Shown here in pieces: positions 52,916 through 61,975 of a stretch of DNA of 64,000 nt (position 1 is the first letter of the stretch; every line of letters starts with the position of its first letter). The notes below the pieces were generated by a model. The model ran no database searches, was not told the origin of the DNA, and saw nothing but the letters and a program-made list of their open reading frames with translations. The stretch is from Clostridium sp. AN503. Its GTDB lineage: Bacteria > Bacillota > Clostridia > Lachnospirales > Lachnospiraceae. The DNA is taken from assembly GCF_040719375.1 (NCBI RefSeq), contig NZ_JBFDTP010000002.1, positions 1,240,001 to 1,304,000 on the forward strand, given 5' to 3'. A program made the translations under genes and the position numbers.

Positions 52916-53620
52916 CTACGAAAACCCCAGTTTATGCAGCTCATCCATAAATATGTTCATTTTTACGGGCCGCAGAACCAGAGTTACGCTCTGCGGGACC
53001 TCCATGCCTGGCTGCAGGCCGGTGAAGCTTTTTCTGCCAACATAACAAAAATACTCGATATCTTCCAGCAATGATTTCGCCATGTTTATCGAGGCGCCGG
53101 CCAGACCACTTAAATTGCCGGGCATATTTGTGGTTCGGAATTCAAGTCCCCAGTATAAGATCTGAGCGTATACCGATGTAATGTCATTAGAAGCCCTGAC
53201 TAGTCCAGCGGCATCGCCTGGTAAACCGGGCAGACCCAGTGCCTTTTGCAGATCACAGGAAAAAATGCGGTTCAGGGAAGCGGTACATTCCGGAAGCTTC
53301 TGTAGTTTTTGGTTCATCCACTTTATGTAAGGCAGCAGGTTCCTTTCAGATTCGTTCCCCAAAAACGGTATGGGACTGAATAATTCCGTTTTGAGCCCGT
53401 GTGCCTTATGGATACCGGAAGCGATCACGGCAAAAATCAGTTTGTGTTCCCAGGCATAGGGCCTTGCGGAAAGAATGTGCTGGATCTCGCCATCTAAACT
53501 GGTGCTGAGTGATATCTCATCATCTATTAGAGAAGAACCGCAATAATCGCAAATGCCATAATGCAAAGACGCTTCATAATGTACGGGGGCGCCGCAGTTT
53601 TTACAAATATATGTTTTCAA
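52916..53620 (-). CDS. Zinc-ribbon protein of unknown function
   Basis: A 234-residue soluble protein. Residues 6-27 form a four-Cys zinc ribbon (YICKNCGAP, then GICDYCGSS). The remainder is mainly alpha-helical with no recognised catalytic motif (SARPYAWEHKLIFAVIASGI; GLPGDAAGLVRASNDITSVY). The start is TTG at 53620 with GAAGGA about 9 nt upstream; no ATG is available near the ribbon. It follows the sigma-factor gene by 90 bp in the same direction and probably shares its transcript, so it could be a sigma-associated regulator. Confidence 0.6.
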   Translation of the reverse strand: MKTYICKNCGAPVHYEASLHYGICDYCGSSLIDDEISLSTSLDGEIQHILSARPYAWEHKLIFAVIASGIHKAHGLKTELFSPIPFLGNESERNLLPYIKWMNQKLQKLPECTASLNRIFSCDLQKALGLPGLPGDAAGLVRASNDITSVYAQILYWGLEFRTTNMPGNLSGLAGASINMAKSLLEDIEYFCYVGRKSFTGLQPGMEVPQSVTLVLRPVKMNIFMDELHKLGFS

Positions 53621-53710
53621 AATACAGTATCCTTCTTTCTATGATTGGCATATGGCTATTATAGCAGATGATATGGTGATTTTCCATATATTTGGATTGG
53701 TAACGGCTGA

Positions 53711-54322
53711 TCATGTATTACCCTGGATTTCCGGCTCGTCAGTAGGACCAGGGGATACGGGCCCTGGCCTCTGCCGGAAGGGCGTATCCCGGTCCTCCGG
53801 CTTTTTGGACAGCTGCTCATTTATATACTGCCTTCCGCGCATCAGCCTCATGCGGCAGGCGGGTTCTGAGATTCCCAGGATCTGGCTGACCTCCTTCATT
53901 GGTCTCCCCTGGATCAGGTAAAGCAAAAAGATGATCATCCAGTCATTTTTCATTGCTTTCAATATATCCAGGATCTCCTGGCGTTTTTGGCGTTCCAGCA
54001 CGATATCAAGCGGATTTTTCTCTGGCGGCGTACCCAGGGATTTCCCTTCCACGGCTAGGATGGCGGAATCTACATAGATGACAGGATGGGTGCCTTGTCT
54101 TCTGAAATAGTCGGTACAGAGATTGCGTATGATCCGGGCAAGCGACGCCCGTATCTTGTATTCCGGCCATGTGACCGGATAATGGGTATAAAAAGACGTG
54201 AAGGTTTCCTGCACCAGGTCATCGATCTCGTCGTATGGAATGGATTTACGGCTGGCGATCAGACGCAGCAAGGGCATGTAGCGGTCGTATATAGCGCGAA
54301 ATCTCTCTTCTGTATTTTCCAT
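53711..54322 (-). CDS. ECF-like sigma-70 family RNA polymerase sigma factor
   Basis: A 203-residue sigma factor with region 2 at about residues 10-80 (YMPLLRLIASRKSIPYDEID, DLVQETFTSFYTHYPV, which carries the core-binding DLVQETF motif) and region 4 at about 125-180 (LYLIQGRPMKEVSQILGISE, PACRMRLMRGRQYINEQL). A Pro-rich charged tail follows. No classical anti-sigma membrane gene lies next to it; the companion is a soluble zinc-ribbon protein. It is divergent from the MATE exporter. Confidence 0.82.
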   Translation of the reverse strand: MENTEERFRAIYDRYMPLLRLIASRKSIPYDEIDDLVQETFTSFYTHYPVTWPEYKIRASLARIIRNLCTDYFRRQGTHPVIYVDSAILAVEGKSLGTPPEKNPLDIVLERQKRQEILDILKAMKNDWMIIFLLYLIQGRPMKEVSQILGISEPACRMRLMRGRQYINEQLSKKPEDRDTPFRQRPGPVSPGPTDEPEIQGNT

Positions 54323-54498
54323 GCTTCTTCCCCCTCGTCTTATTTCTGGTTACATTTTATCACATGCAGTCATATTTTGAGTTGATATGTTGAACCAGCC
54401 TTAATGTCAGTTGCCAATGAAAAATTCCTGCAGCTTGCCATTTTGATGAATCCGCGTTAAAATAATACCAGTATATGATTTGGAATGGAGATGCGGTT

Positions 54499-55896
54499 AT
54501 GCAGGAGCAGGGGGAGTCAAGAAACGATTTTTCCAAGGGCAGTATTATCATGAATATTTTGAATCTGGCAGTGCCGATGACGCTGGCACAGCTGATCAAT
54601 GTGCTCTACAATATAGTGGACAGGATCTATATTGGACGCATACCGGGGCATGACACCCTGCCGCTCACGGGCCTGGGCCTGTGCCTGCCTATTATTTCCA
54701 TGGTGATCGCCTTTGCCAACCTGTTCGGGATGGGCGGCTCTCCGCTGTGCTCCATTGAGCGCGGACGGGGACGCAACGATGAGGCGGAGCGGATCATGGG
54801 GAATTCGTTTTGTCTTCTTCTGGTATTTGGCGTGGCGCTTACGGTTCTGGGGCTGATCTTTAAGCGTCCGATGCTGTATCTGTTCGGCGCCAGCGACCAG
54901 ACCTTTCCCTATGCGGACAGTTATGTGAGCATTTACCTGCTGGGCAGCACCTTTGTGATGATCGGACTTGGGATGAACAGCTTTATCAACTCACAGGGAT
55001 TTGGGCGTGTGGGGATGATGACGGTCCTTTTGGGGGCTGTCACCAATATCATCCTGGACCCTGTCTTCATCTTTGCGCTGAATATGGGGGTTCAGGGGGC
55101 GGCGCTTGCGACAGTGATCTCCCAGGGATTGAGCGCGGCCTGGATCGTATGGTTTTTGACAGGAAAGAAGACGATCCTGAAGCTGAGAGTCTCCTGTATG
55201 AGGCTTAAGAAGGAGCGTGTGAAAAATATCGTAGCGCTGGGATTTTCCGGATTTACCATGGCGATCACCAACAGCCTGGTGCAGATCATGTGCAACGCCA
55301 CGCTCCAACAGTATGGAGGGGATCTTTATGTGGGCGTTATGACCGTGATCAATTCGGTGCGGGAGGTGGTGTCCATGCCGGTTCAGGGTATCACCAACAG
55401 CGCCCAGCCGGTCATGGGCTTTAACTATGGAGCAGGAGAGTACCGGCGGGTGAAAAAAGCCATTGCTTTCACATCAGTAAGCGCCATTGTCTATACCACA
55501 TTTATGTGGATGCTGATCCATGGATTTCCAGAGTTTTTTATCCGTATTTTTAACAAGGATGCGGACCTGGTGGCGGCGGGGGTTCCTGCCATGCAGATTT
55601 ATTATTTTGGTTTTTTCCTGATGTCTCTGCAGTTCTCAGCCCAGGCGGTGTTTGTGGCGTTGGGTAAGGCCAGGCGCGCGATCTTTTTCTCGATCTTTCG
55701 GAAGGTGATCATCGTGATACCGCTGACATGGCTGCTCCCTCAGATCGGAGGGCTTGGCACCAACGGCGTATTTGCTGCGGAGCCGGTTTCCAATCTTGTG
55801 GGCGGATTGGCGTGCTTTATCACGATGCTGGTCACTCTGCTTCCGGAGCTTCGTGAGGAACCTGCCGGTATTGACAAAAAACGGCTTGTGCCTTAA
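54499..55896 (+). CDS. MATE-family multidrug exporter
   Basis: A 465-residue membrane protein with 12 predicted helices in two six-helix halves. Conserved features are AVPMTLAQLINVLYNIVDRIYIGR at the start, FANLFGMGGSPLCSIERGRG (first half, loop 2-3), INSQGFGRVGMMTVLLGAVT, and PVQGITNSAQPVMGFNYGAG in the second half. ATG 54499 was chosen because GGAG precedes it; ATG 54475 is an alternative. It would use a Na+ or H+ gradient to export cationic or drug-like compounds. Confidence 0.9.
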   Translation: MQEQGESRNDFSKGSIIMNILNLAVPMTLAQLINVLYNIVDRIYIGRIPGHDTLPLTGLGLCLPIISMVIAFANLFGMGGSPLCSIERGRGRNDEAERIMGNSFCLLLVFGVALTVLGLIFKRPMLYLFGASDQTFPYADSYVSIYLLGSTFVMIGLGMNSFINSQGFGRVGMMTVLLGAVTNIILDPVFIFALNMGVQGAALATVISQGLSAAWIVWFLTGKKTILKLRVSCMRLKKERVKNIVALGFSGFTMAITNSLVQIMCNATLQQYGGDLYVGVMTVINSVREVVSMPVQGITNSAQPVMGFNYGAGEYRRVKKAIAFTSVSAIVYTTFMWMLIHGFPEFFIRIFNKDADLVAAGVPAMQIYYFGFFLMSLQFSAQAVFVALGKARRAIFFSIFRKVIIVIPLTWLLPQIGGLGTNGVFAAEPVSNLVGGLACFITMLVTLLPELREEPAGIDKKRLVP

Positions 55897-55955
55897 GATT
55901 CAATAGAGAATGCCCGGCATTGGAAACGCCGGCAAAGAATACGTGGGGACGGGAT

Positions 55956-57578
55956 ATGAAAAAGAACAAAAGATACCGGAAAATATGTGCGGCGGCGTTG
56001 GCTGGCATTCTGCTGGCAGGCTCCTGTCTGCTGCAGAATGCGGAGGCGGCGCCGCCGTCTTATTTAAAGGCAGCCACCTATGTGTCGGACGCCTGGGTCT
56101 CCAATTTCTGGAATACGGAAAGTGACCATATGGAGGAGGAGCTGGCGCAGATTGCGGCAGACGGATTCAACAGCATTATTCTCGTGATTCCGTGGCGGGA
56201 ATTCCAGCCGACGATGGTTCCCATAGCGTACAATGACTACGCCTTTAAAAAGTTTGATAAGGTGATGCGTGCTGCGGACAATCAGGGGCTTGGTGTGGAG
56301 CTGCGGATCGGCTACACCTGGGATTATTACGGGGACGACGCATCTGCCCTCCGGTTCCGTGAGCTTTTGCGGGACGCAGGCGCAAAAGAGGCGTGGATGG
56401 ATTATGCCAGGAAGCTGTACCAGATCGCATCGGCATATCCCTGTTTTCATGGCGGATTCATTACCTGGGAGGATTTCTGGAACTATGTTGAGGACGCTTC
56501 CGGGTTCGGTACCGGCCAGTACAGCCGGGACGAAGCGAAGAAGATCGGATATCAGTCCTATTTAAAAGAGCATTACACTCTGGAGGAGCTGAATGAGAGC
56601 TACCGTCCGTCTGAGCCGTTTACCAGCTATTCGGACGTGTATATCCCACGCAGGAGCCAGTATGCGTATAAGTTGTTTTATGAGTTTTATGATGATTTTC
56701 TGCTGGGGCTTCTTAAAGATACCCAGAAGGTGTTCCCGAACCTGTCCATGGAGGTCCGTCTGGATGTGGATCCGGTGGACAGTAAGGACGGTTCCGGAGG
56801 AAAAGAGGGGGTACCCCATTACCAGACGTTCTCCTGCGGGGATTCTGCGTACACCTCTTTGATGTACAGCGTGTCTATGGGACACGATTTTAACCAGAGC
56901 ATCTCTGCGGCGGAAGCGATCAAGACGATGAACGAACAGCTTGCTGTGGTCCGGGAACATAACGGGGGCAAGCCGATCTTTATTGACCAGCTGCTTTATA
57001 TGGACGCGACGGAGAATTTCAGTCACAATGCGCGGCTGCACGAGTCTCACCGCGGTCCGTTTTTGACAGCTCTGCCGGACACGCTCCGGACTTATACCAA
57101 TGGATACGCCATATGGACGTATCGGAATTATACCAACAATCCGGTCTATAACAGCCAGTTTGCACTGGGAGCCCGCGGCTGGGAGGTGAGCCGGGGGACG
57201 ACCACAGAGCGAAACGGAAGTACCATGATGAGGCTGCAGGCAGGCGGTAAGATCTCGCAGAAGGTCGGTCACCGCATTTCCGGACGGAATACCCATGAGA
57301 ACCATGTGCGGTTTACCGTGGACAGCGATGCACCGGCAACTGTGACGGTGACTCTGGGCAGGACCAGCAGGCAGGTGGAAGTGGATGGCGCTCAGCAGTT
57401 TGATATCAACTTTGGCGAGGTGAGTTATTACGAGGTCAGCTTCAGCACGGACGGTGAGGTGTACCTCGATAATATCCATGTCTATAATTTTGTCCAGGAC
57501 GGGCAGCTTTATGATATTGACGGCAATGAACTGAGCTGTCTGCCGTCCATGCGGACGCTGAACGGGTCCATGAACTGA
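55956..57578 (+). CDS. Secreted glycosidase-like protein (TIM barrel plus beta-sandwich)
   Basis: A 540-residue exported protein. The N-terminal 35 residues form a signal peptide (KKNKRYRKICAAALAGILLA, then GSCLLQNAEAAPP). An (alpha/beta)8-like region spans about 38-395, with FNSIILVIPWREFQPTMVPI, DNQGLGVELRIGYTWDYYGD, HGGFITWEDFWNYVED (a Glu-Asp pair at a barrel-strand end, a candidate acid/base) and GKPIFIDQLLYMDATENF (a possible nucleophile region). Residues about 405-525 look like a carbohydrate-binding jelly roll (ISGRNTHENHVRFTVDSDAP, VYLDNIHVYNF). It is GH5/GH42-like in style; the exact family and substrate are not certain. Confidence 0.65.
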   Translation: MKKNKRYRKICAAALAGILLAGSCLLQNAEAAPPSYLKAATYVSDAWVSNFWNTESDHMEEELAQIAADGFNSIILVIPWREFQPTMVPIAYNDYAFKKFDKVMRAADNQGLGVELRIGYTWDYYGDDASALRFRELLRDAGAKEAWMDYARKLYQIASAYPCFHGGFITWEDFWNYVEDASGFGTGQYSRDEAKKIGYQSYLKEHYTLEELNESYRPSEPFTSYSDVYIPRRSQYAYKLFYEFYDDFLLGLLKDTQKVFPNLSMEVRLDVDPVDSKDGSGGKEGVPHYQTFSCGDSAYTSLMYSVSMGHDFNQSISAAEAIKTMNEQLAVVREHNGGKPIFIDQLLYMDATENFSHNARLHESHRGPFLTALPDTLRTYTNGYAIWTYRNYTNNPVYNSQFALGARGWEVSRGTTTERNGSTMMRLQAGGKISQKVGHRISGRNTHENHVRFTVDSDAPATVTVTLGRTSRQVEVDGAQQFDINFGEVSYYEVSFSTDGEVYLDNIHVYNFVQDGQLYDIDGNELSCLPSMRTLNGSMN

Positions 57579-57639
57579 TGCTGCCCGGTCCCCCGCCTGC
57601 CGCCGCTGCAAATTGCGGAAACTCAGGGTGAATTTTACC

Positions 57640-57667
57640 TTGACATATTTTTAAGCAGTGCTATAAT
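57640..57667 (+). promoter_or_regulatory. thrS promoter
   Basis: TTGACA (57640-57645), 16-bp spacer, TATAAT (57662-57667). The transcript would begin near 57674, at the start of the T-box leader. Confidence 0.8.
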
Positions 57668-57673
57668 CAGATT

Positions 57674-57954
57674 CAGATATGATAATGCGTTGATGAGACC
57701 AGTAGCCTGATGGAAGCGCTCAGAGAGAGGTGCATTTGGTGTGAGCACCTTGCGGGGAGATCGGGGGAAGACCAGCTCGGAGCGGTCCTTAATCGGACAC
57801 GGTGACACCGTTATCGTCAGAATGAAGAGGTTACAGGCAGCTATTTGGATGCAGCCGGTAGCAAGCAGGGTGGAACCGCGACAGACACGACAGAACGTGT
57901 ATCGTCCCTTACTATGTATCAGTTGATTTGTGATACATGGTAAGGGGCTTTTTT
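57674..57954 (+). promoter_or_regulatory. T-box riboswitch (tRNA-Thr sensing) for the tandem thrS genes
   Basis: Stem I (from about 57700) includes CAGAGAGAGG and a specifier-loop candidate ACC (Thr) in GAAGACCAGC (about 57768). The T-box GGGTGGAACCGCG lies at 57868-57880. The terminator pairs CCCTTACTATGTATCA with TGATACATGGTAAGGG and ends in TTTTTT (57949-57954). Uncharged tRNA-Thr would induce both thrS copies. Confidence 0.93.
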
Positions 57955-57989
57955 GATTCAACAGTATAAATTCAGAAGGAGAATGAGAG

Positions 57990-59951
57990 ATGAAGATTAC
58001 CTTAAAAGATGGAAGTGTGAAAGAGTATGCAGCCGCGATGACAGTGATCGATATTGCAGCGGATCTAAGCGAGGGGCTGGCGCGCATGGCATGTGCCGGG
58101 GAGGTTGACGGCAATGTGGTGGATCTGCGGACTGTGGTGGACCAGGACTGCGAGGTGAACATCCTGACAACGAGAGATAAGGCGGGGCTGGCGGCCTACC
58201 GCCATACCTGCAGCCACGTGCTGGCGGAAGCGGTGAAGAACTTATACCCGGAGGCAAAGCTGGCGATCGGTCCGTCCATTGACACCGGGTTCTACTATGA
58301 TTTTGATATGCCGTCCTTAAGCCGCGAGGATCTTGATAAGATCGAGGCTGAGATGAAGAAGATCATCAAGAAGGGGGAAAAGATCGAGCGTTTCACTCTG
58401 GAGCGGGATGAGGCGATCCGGTATATGGAGGAAAAGGGCGAGCCGTACAAGGTGGAGCTGATCAAAGACCTGCCGGAAGGGGAGACGATCTCCTTCTACA
58501 GCCAGGGTGAGTTCACGGATCTGTGTGCAGGCCCCCATCTGATGAGTACAAAACCGATCAAGGCGTTCAAGCTGATCTCTTCCTCAGGCGCGTACTGGAG
58601 GGGCAGCGAGAAGAATCAGATGCTGACCCGTGTATACGGTACGGCCTTTGCAAAGAAAGAGGAGCTGGAAGAATATCTGACCTATCTGGAAAATGTAAAA
58701 AAGCGTGACCACAATAAGCTGGGACGTGAGCTGGAGCTGTTCACCACAGTGGACGTGATCGGCCAGGGCCTGCCGCTCCTTATGCCAAAGGGAGCAAAGA
58801 TCATCCAGACCATGCAGCGCTGGATCGAGGACGAGGAAGAAAAACGCGGTTACATGAGGACCAAAACGCCTCTGATGGCCAAATCGGATCTGTACAAGAT
58901 CTCCGACCACTGGGGCCATTACAAGGAAGGGATGTTCGTGCTGGGAGATGAGGAAAAGAACGAGGAAGTATTTGCACTGCGCCCCATGACCTGTCCGTTC
59001 CAGTACTATGTGTACAAGGCGAGCCAGAAATCCTACCGCGACCTGCCCTGCCGTTATGGGGAGACCTCCACTCTGTTCCGGAATGAGGATTCCGGCGAGA
59101 TGCACGGCCTGACCCGCGTCCGTCAGTTTACCATCTCCGAGGGACATCTGGTGATCCGCCCGGATCAGCTGGAGGAGGAGTTCAAGGGCTGTGTGGATCT
59201 GGCAAAATACTGCCTGACCACCCTGGGACTGCAGGATGATATCACCTTCCGCATGTCCAAATGGGACCCGGAGAATCCGGACAAATACTTGGGAACGCCG
59301 GAGCTTTGGGATCAGGTTGAAAATATGATGCGCACGATCCTGGACGACATCGGGATCGAGTATACCGAGGAGAAGGGCGAGGCCGCTTTCTATGGCCCGA
59401 AGCTGGATATCCAGGCGAAAAATGTGTATGGCAAGGAAGACACCATGATCACGATCCAGATCGATATGTTCCTGGCAGAGCGTTTCGATATGACCTATAT
59501 CGATAAGGATGGTGAGAAGAAGCGTCCGTACATCCTGCACAGGACTTCCATGGGCTGCTACGAGAGGACCCTGGCATGGCTGATTGAAAAATACGAGGGA
59601 GCCTTCCCGACTTGGCTGTGCCCGGAGCAGGTGAGAGTACTTCCGATCTCTGACAAATATCTGGACTATGCAGGGAAAGTGGAGGAGCAGCTCAAGGCGA
59701 ACGGCATACTCTGCACGGTGGACCGCCGGTCGGAGAAGATCGGCTATAAGATCCGTGAGACCCGTATGGAGAAGATTCCCTACATGCTGGTAGTCGGCCA
59801 GAAGGAAGAAGAGGACGGGACGGTGTCCGTCCGCAGCAGGTTCCTCGGGGATGAAGGCGCGAAGCCGCTGGATGAGTTTATCGATACGGTCTGCAAAGAG
59901 ATCAGGACGAAAGAGATCAGGAAAGTAGAAGTACAGCCGGAGCAGAAATAG
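57990..59951 (+). CDS. thrS: Threonine--tRNA ligase, copy 1 (divergent catalytic core)
   Basis: A 653-residue full-length ThrRS. The TGS domain spans residues 1-61. The editing domain has His72-x3-His76 (RHTCSHVLAEA) and Cys179-x3-His183 (DLCAGPH). The catalytic zinc ligands are present: Cys335 (RPMTCPFQ), His386 (TISEGHL) and His517 (YILHRTS), with motif 2 Arg364 (LFRNEDSG). The usual FTQDDAH motif reads FTISEGH, and CPGH reads CPFQ, so the amino-acid pocket rim differs from copy 2. The C-terminal anticodon domain is very like copy 2. It is expressed first after the T-box; AAGGAG precedes the ATG. Confidence 0.93.
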   Translation: MKITLKDGSVKEYAAAMTVIDIAADLSEGLARMACAGEVDGNVVDLRTVVDQDCEVNILTTRDKAGLAAYRHTCSHVLAEAVKNLYPEAKLAIGPSIDTGFYYDFDMPSLSREDLDKIEAEMKKIIKKGEKIERFTLERDEAIRYMEEKGEPYKVELIKDLPEGETISFYSQGEFTDLCAGPHLMSTKPIKAFKLISSSGAYWRGSEKNQMLTRVYGTAFAKKEELEEYLTYLENVKKRDHNKLGRELELFTTVDVIGQGLPLLMPKGAKIIQTMQRWIEDEEEKRGYMRTKTPLMAKSDLYKISDHWGHYKEGMFVLGDEEKNEEVFALRPMTCPFQYYVYKASQKSYRDLPCRYGETSTLFRNEDSGEMHGLTRVRQFTISEGHLVIRPDQLEEEFKGCVDLAKYCLTTLGLQDDITFRMSKWDPENPDKYLGTPELWDQVENMMRTILDDIGIEYTEEKGEAAFYGPKLDIQAKNVYGKEDTMITIQIDMFLAERFDMTYIDKDGEKKRPYILHRTSMGCYERTLAWLIEKYEGAFPTWLCPEQVRVLPISDKYLDYAGKVEEQLKANGILCTVDRRSEKIGYKIRETRMEKIPYMLVVGQKEEEDGTVSVRSRFLGDEGAKPLDEFIDTVCKEIRTKEIRKVEVQPEQK

Positions 59952-59964
59952 AGGAGATCATAGA

Positions 59965-61896
59965 ATGAAGATTACGTTAAAAGATGGCAGTATAAAGGAA
60001 TACGCTGCGCCAGTGTCAGTACTGGATGTGGCGAAGGATCTAAGCGAAGGTCTTGCGCGCATGGCGTGCGCAGGCGAAGTGAACGGAGAGGCCGTGGACT
60101 TGAGAACGGTGCTGGATCAGGACTGTGCGCTCAATATCCTGACAGCCCGGGATGAAAAAGGCCTTGCCGCTCTGCGCCATTCTGCCAGCCATGTGATGGC
60201 CCAGGCGATCAAACGTCTGTATCCGGGGGCAAAGCTGGCGATCGGCCCGTCCATTGCAGACGGATTTTATTACGATATGGATTTTGAGACCCCGATCACA
60301 GCGGAGGATTTAGAGAAGATCGAAGGGGAGATGAAAAAGATCGTCAAGGAGGCTCTGCCGATCGAGCGGTTTACCCTGCCGAGGGCAGAGGCGATCGCAT
60401 TTATGAGCGAAAAGGATGAGCTCTATAAAGTAGAGCTCATCGAGGATCTGCCGGAGGGCGAGGAGATCAGCTTCTACAGGCAGGGAGAGTTTACCGACCT
60501 TTGCGCCGGCCCCCATCTGATGAATACAAAAGATATAGGAAAGGCATATAAGCTGCTTAGTATCGCAGGTGCATACTGGAGAGGCGATGAGCACAACAAG
60601 ATGCTGACCCGCATCTATGCTACGGCATTTGCAAAGAAGGAAGAGCTGGAAGCTTATCTGACCATGATGGAGGAGGCGAAGAAGCGCGACCACAGGAAGT
60701 TGGGCAGAGAGCTGGGACTTTTCATGATGCATGAGGCTGGACCGGGATTCCCGTTTTTCCTGCCGAAAGGTATGGTGCTCAAAAATACGCTTCTGGATTA
60801 CTGGCGTGAGATCCACAAAAAGGCAGGCTATGTGGAGATATCCACTCCGGTGATCTTAAACCGCAGTCTGTGGGAGACCTCCGGCCACTGGGATCATTAT
60901 AAGGATAATATGTATACCACGGTCATCGATGAGCAGGACTACGCCATCAAGCCGATGAACTGCCCGGGCGGCGTTCTGGCTTATGCCTCTGAGCCTCGTT
61001 CCTACCGGGATCTGCCGCTGCGCATGGGCGAGCTTGGGCTGGTGCACCGCCACGAGAAATCCGGCCAGCTTCACGGCCTGATGCGTGTGCGCTGCTTTAC
61101 CCAGGACGATGCCCACATTTTCATGACTCCGGATCAGATCAAGGACGAGATCAAGGGAGTGGCACGGCTGATCGACAGCGTTTACAAGCTGTTTGGATTC
61201 GAATACCATGTAGAGCTTTCCACCAGGCCGGAGGACAGCATGGGCAGCGACGAGGACTGGGAGATGGCTACCGACGGCCTGCGCAGTGCGCTGGATGAGC
61301 TGGGGCTTGACTATGTGGTCAACGAGGGCGACGGCGCATTCTACGGGCCGAAGATTGATTTCCATCTGGTGGACGCCATTGGAAGGACCTGGCAGTGCGG
61401 GACGATCCAGCTGGATTTCCAGCTTCCCCAGCGTTTTGAGCTGGAATATATCGGCGCAGACGGGGAGAAGCACCGCCCGATCATGATCCACCGGGTTGCT
61501 TTTGGCTCCATTGAGCGGTTTATCGGTATCCTGATCGAGCATTTTGCAGGCGCATTCCCGACCTGGCTGGCTCCGGTGCAGGTGAAAGTCCTGCCGATCT
61601 CCGACAAATACTTAGATTATGCAGGCAAGGTAAAAAAAGAGCTGGATGACGCAGGCATCCGCGCAGAACTGGATACCCGTTCCGAGAAGATCGGCTACAA
61701 GATCCGCGAAGCGCAGAAGAGCAAGATCCCTTATATGCTGGTGGTCGGCCAGAAAGAGGAGGAGGACGGCGTTGTGGCGGTCCGCAGCCGCTTTAAAGGC
61801 GATGAAGGACAGAAAGCCCTGGATGCATTTGTTTATGAAATAAAAGAAGAGATAGCGAAAAAAGAAATCCGGAAAATGGAAGTGAACCAGGGATAA
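59965..61896 (+). CDS. thrS: Threonine--tRNA ligase, copy 2 (canonical core)
   Basis: A 643-residue ThrRS 13 bp after copy 1. It has TGS 1-61, editing motifs RHSASHVMAQA and DLCAGPH, catalytic zinc ligands Cys333 (PMNCPGG), His384 (FTQDDAHIF) and a His near residue 512 (IMIHRVAFG), and motif 2 Arg362 in LVHRHEKSGQLHGLMRVR. The core is of standard bacterial type; one variation is CPGG for the common CPGH. Start MKITLKDGSIKEYAAPVSVL nearly repeats copy 1. Two active-looking ThrRS under one T-box suggest either back-up under zinc or inhibitor stress or a specialised role for copy 1. Confidence 0.94.
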   Translation: MKITLKDGSIKEYAAPVSVLDVAKDLSEGLARMACAGEVNGEAVDLRTVLDQDCALNILTARDEKGLAALRHSASHVMAQAIKRLYPGAKLAIGPSIADGFYYDMDFETPITAEDLEKIEGEMKKIVKEALPIERFTLPRAEAIAFMSEKDELYKVELIEDLPEGEEISFYRQGEFTDLCAGPHLMNTKDIGKAYKLLSIAGAYWRGDEHNKMLTRIYATAFAKKEELEAYLTMMEEAKKRDHRKLGRELGLFMMHEAGPGFPFFLPKGMVLKNTLLDYWREIHKKAGYVEISTPVILNRSLWETSGHWDHYKDNMYTTVIDEQDYAIKPMNCPGGVLAYASEPRSYRDLPLRMGELGLVHRHEKSGQLHGLMRVRCFTQDDAHIFMTPDQIKDEIKGVARLIDSVYKLFGFEYHVELSTRPEDSMGSDEDWEMATDGLRSALDELGLDYVVNEGDGAFYGPKIDFHLVDAIGRTWQCGTIQLDFQLPQRFELEYIGADGEKHRPIMIHRVAFGSIERFIGILIEHFAGAFPTWLAPVQVKVLPISDKYLDYAGKVKKELDDAGIRAELDTRSEKIGYKIREAQKSKIPYMLVVGQKEEEDGVVAVRSRFKGDEGQKALDAFVYEIKEEIAKKEIRKMEVNQG

Positions 61897-61906
61897 ATTC
61901 TTTCAG

Positions 61907-61974
61907 ATAAATGCATACTAACCTTGATATTGGATGATATCAACATTCTACAAATCAAGGAGGTATGCATTTAT
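61907..61974 (+). promoter_or_regulatory. SD-masking hairpin with alternative fold before DUF1540 gene
   Basis: ATAAATGCATAC (61907-61918) pairs perfectly with GTATGCATTTAT (61963-61974), and CCTTGAT (61922-61928) pairs with ATCAAGG (61954-61960). Together they sequester the AAGGAGG at 61957-61963. TTGATAT (61924-61930) can instead pair with ATATCAA (61937-61943), freeing the ribosome site. This is a simple two-state switch layout. Confidence 0.65.
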
Positions 61975-61975
61975 T

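Noticed and set aside
56562..57611. Minus-strand open frame of 349 codons opposite the glycosidase-like gene
   Set aside because: His/Arg/Leu/Ile-rich composition typical of antisense frames in GC-balanced genes; the plus-strand gene has a signal peptide and ribosome site.
58584..59540. Minus-strand open frame of 318 codons opposite thrS copy 1
   Set aside because: Mirror frame of a highly conserved synthetase core; a similar shadow occurs opposite copy 2.
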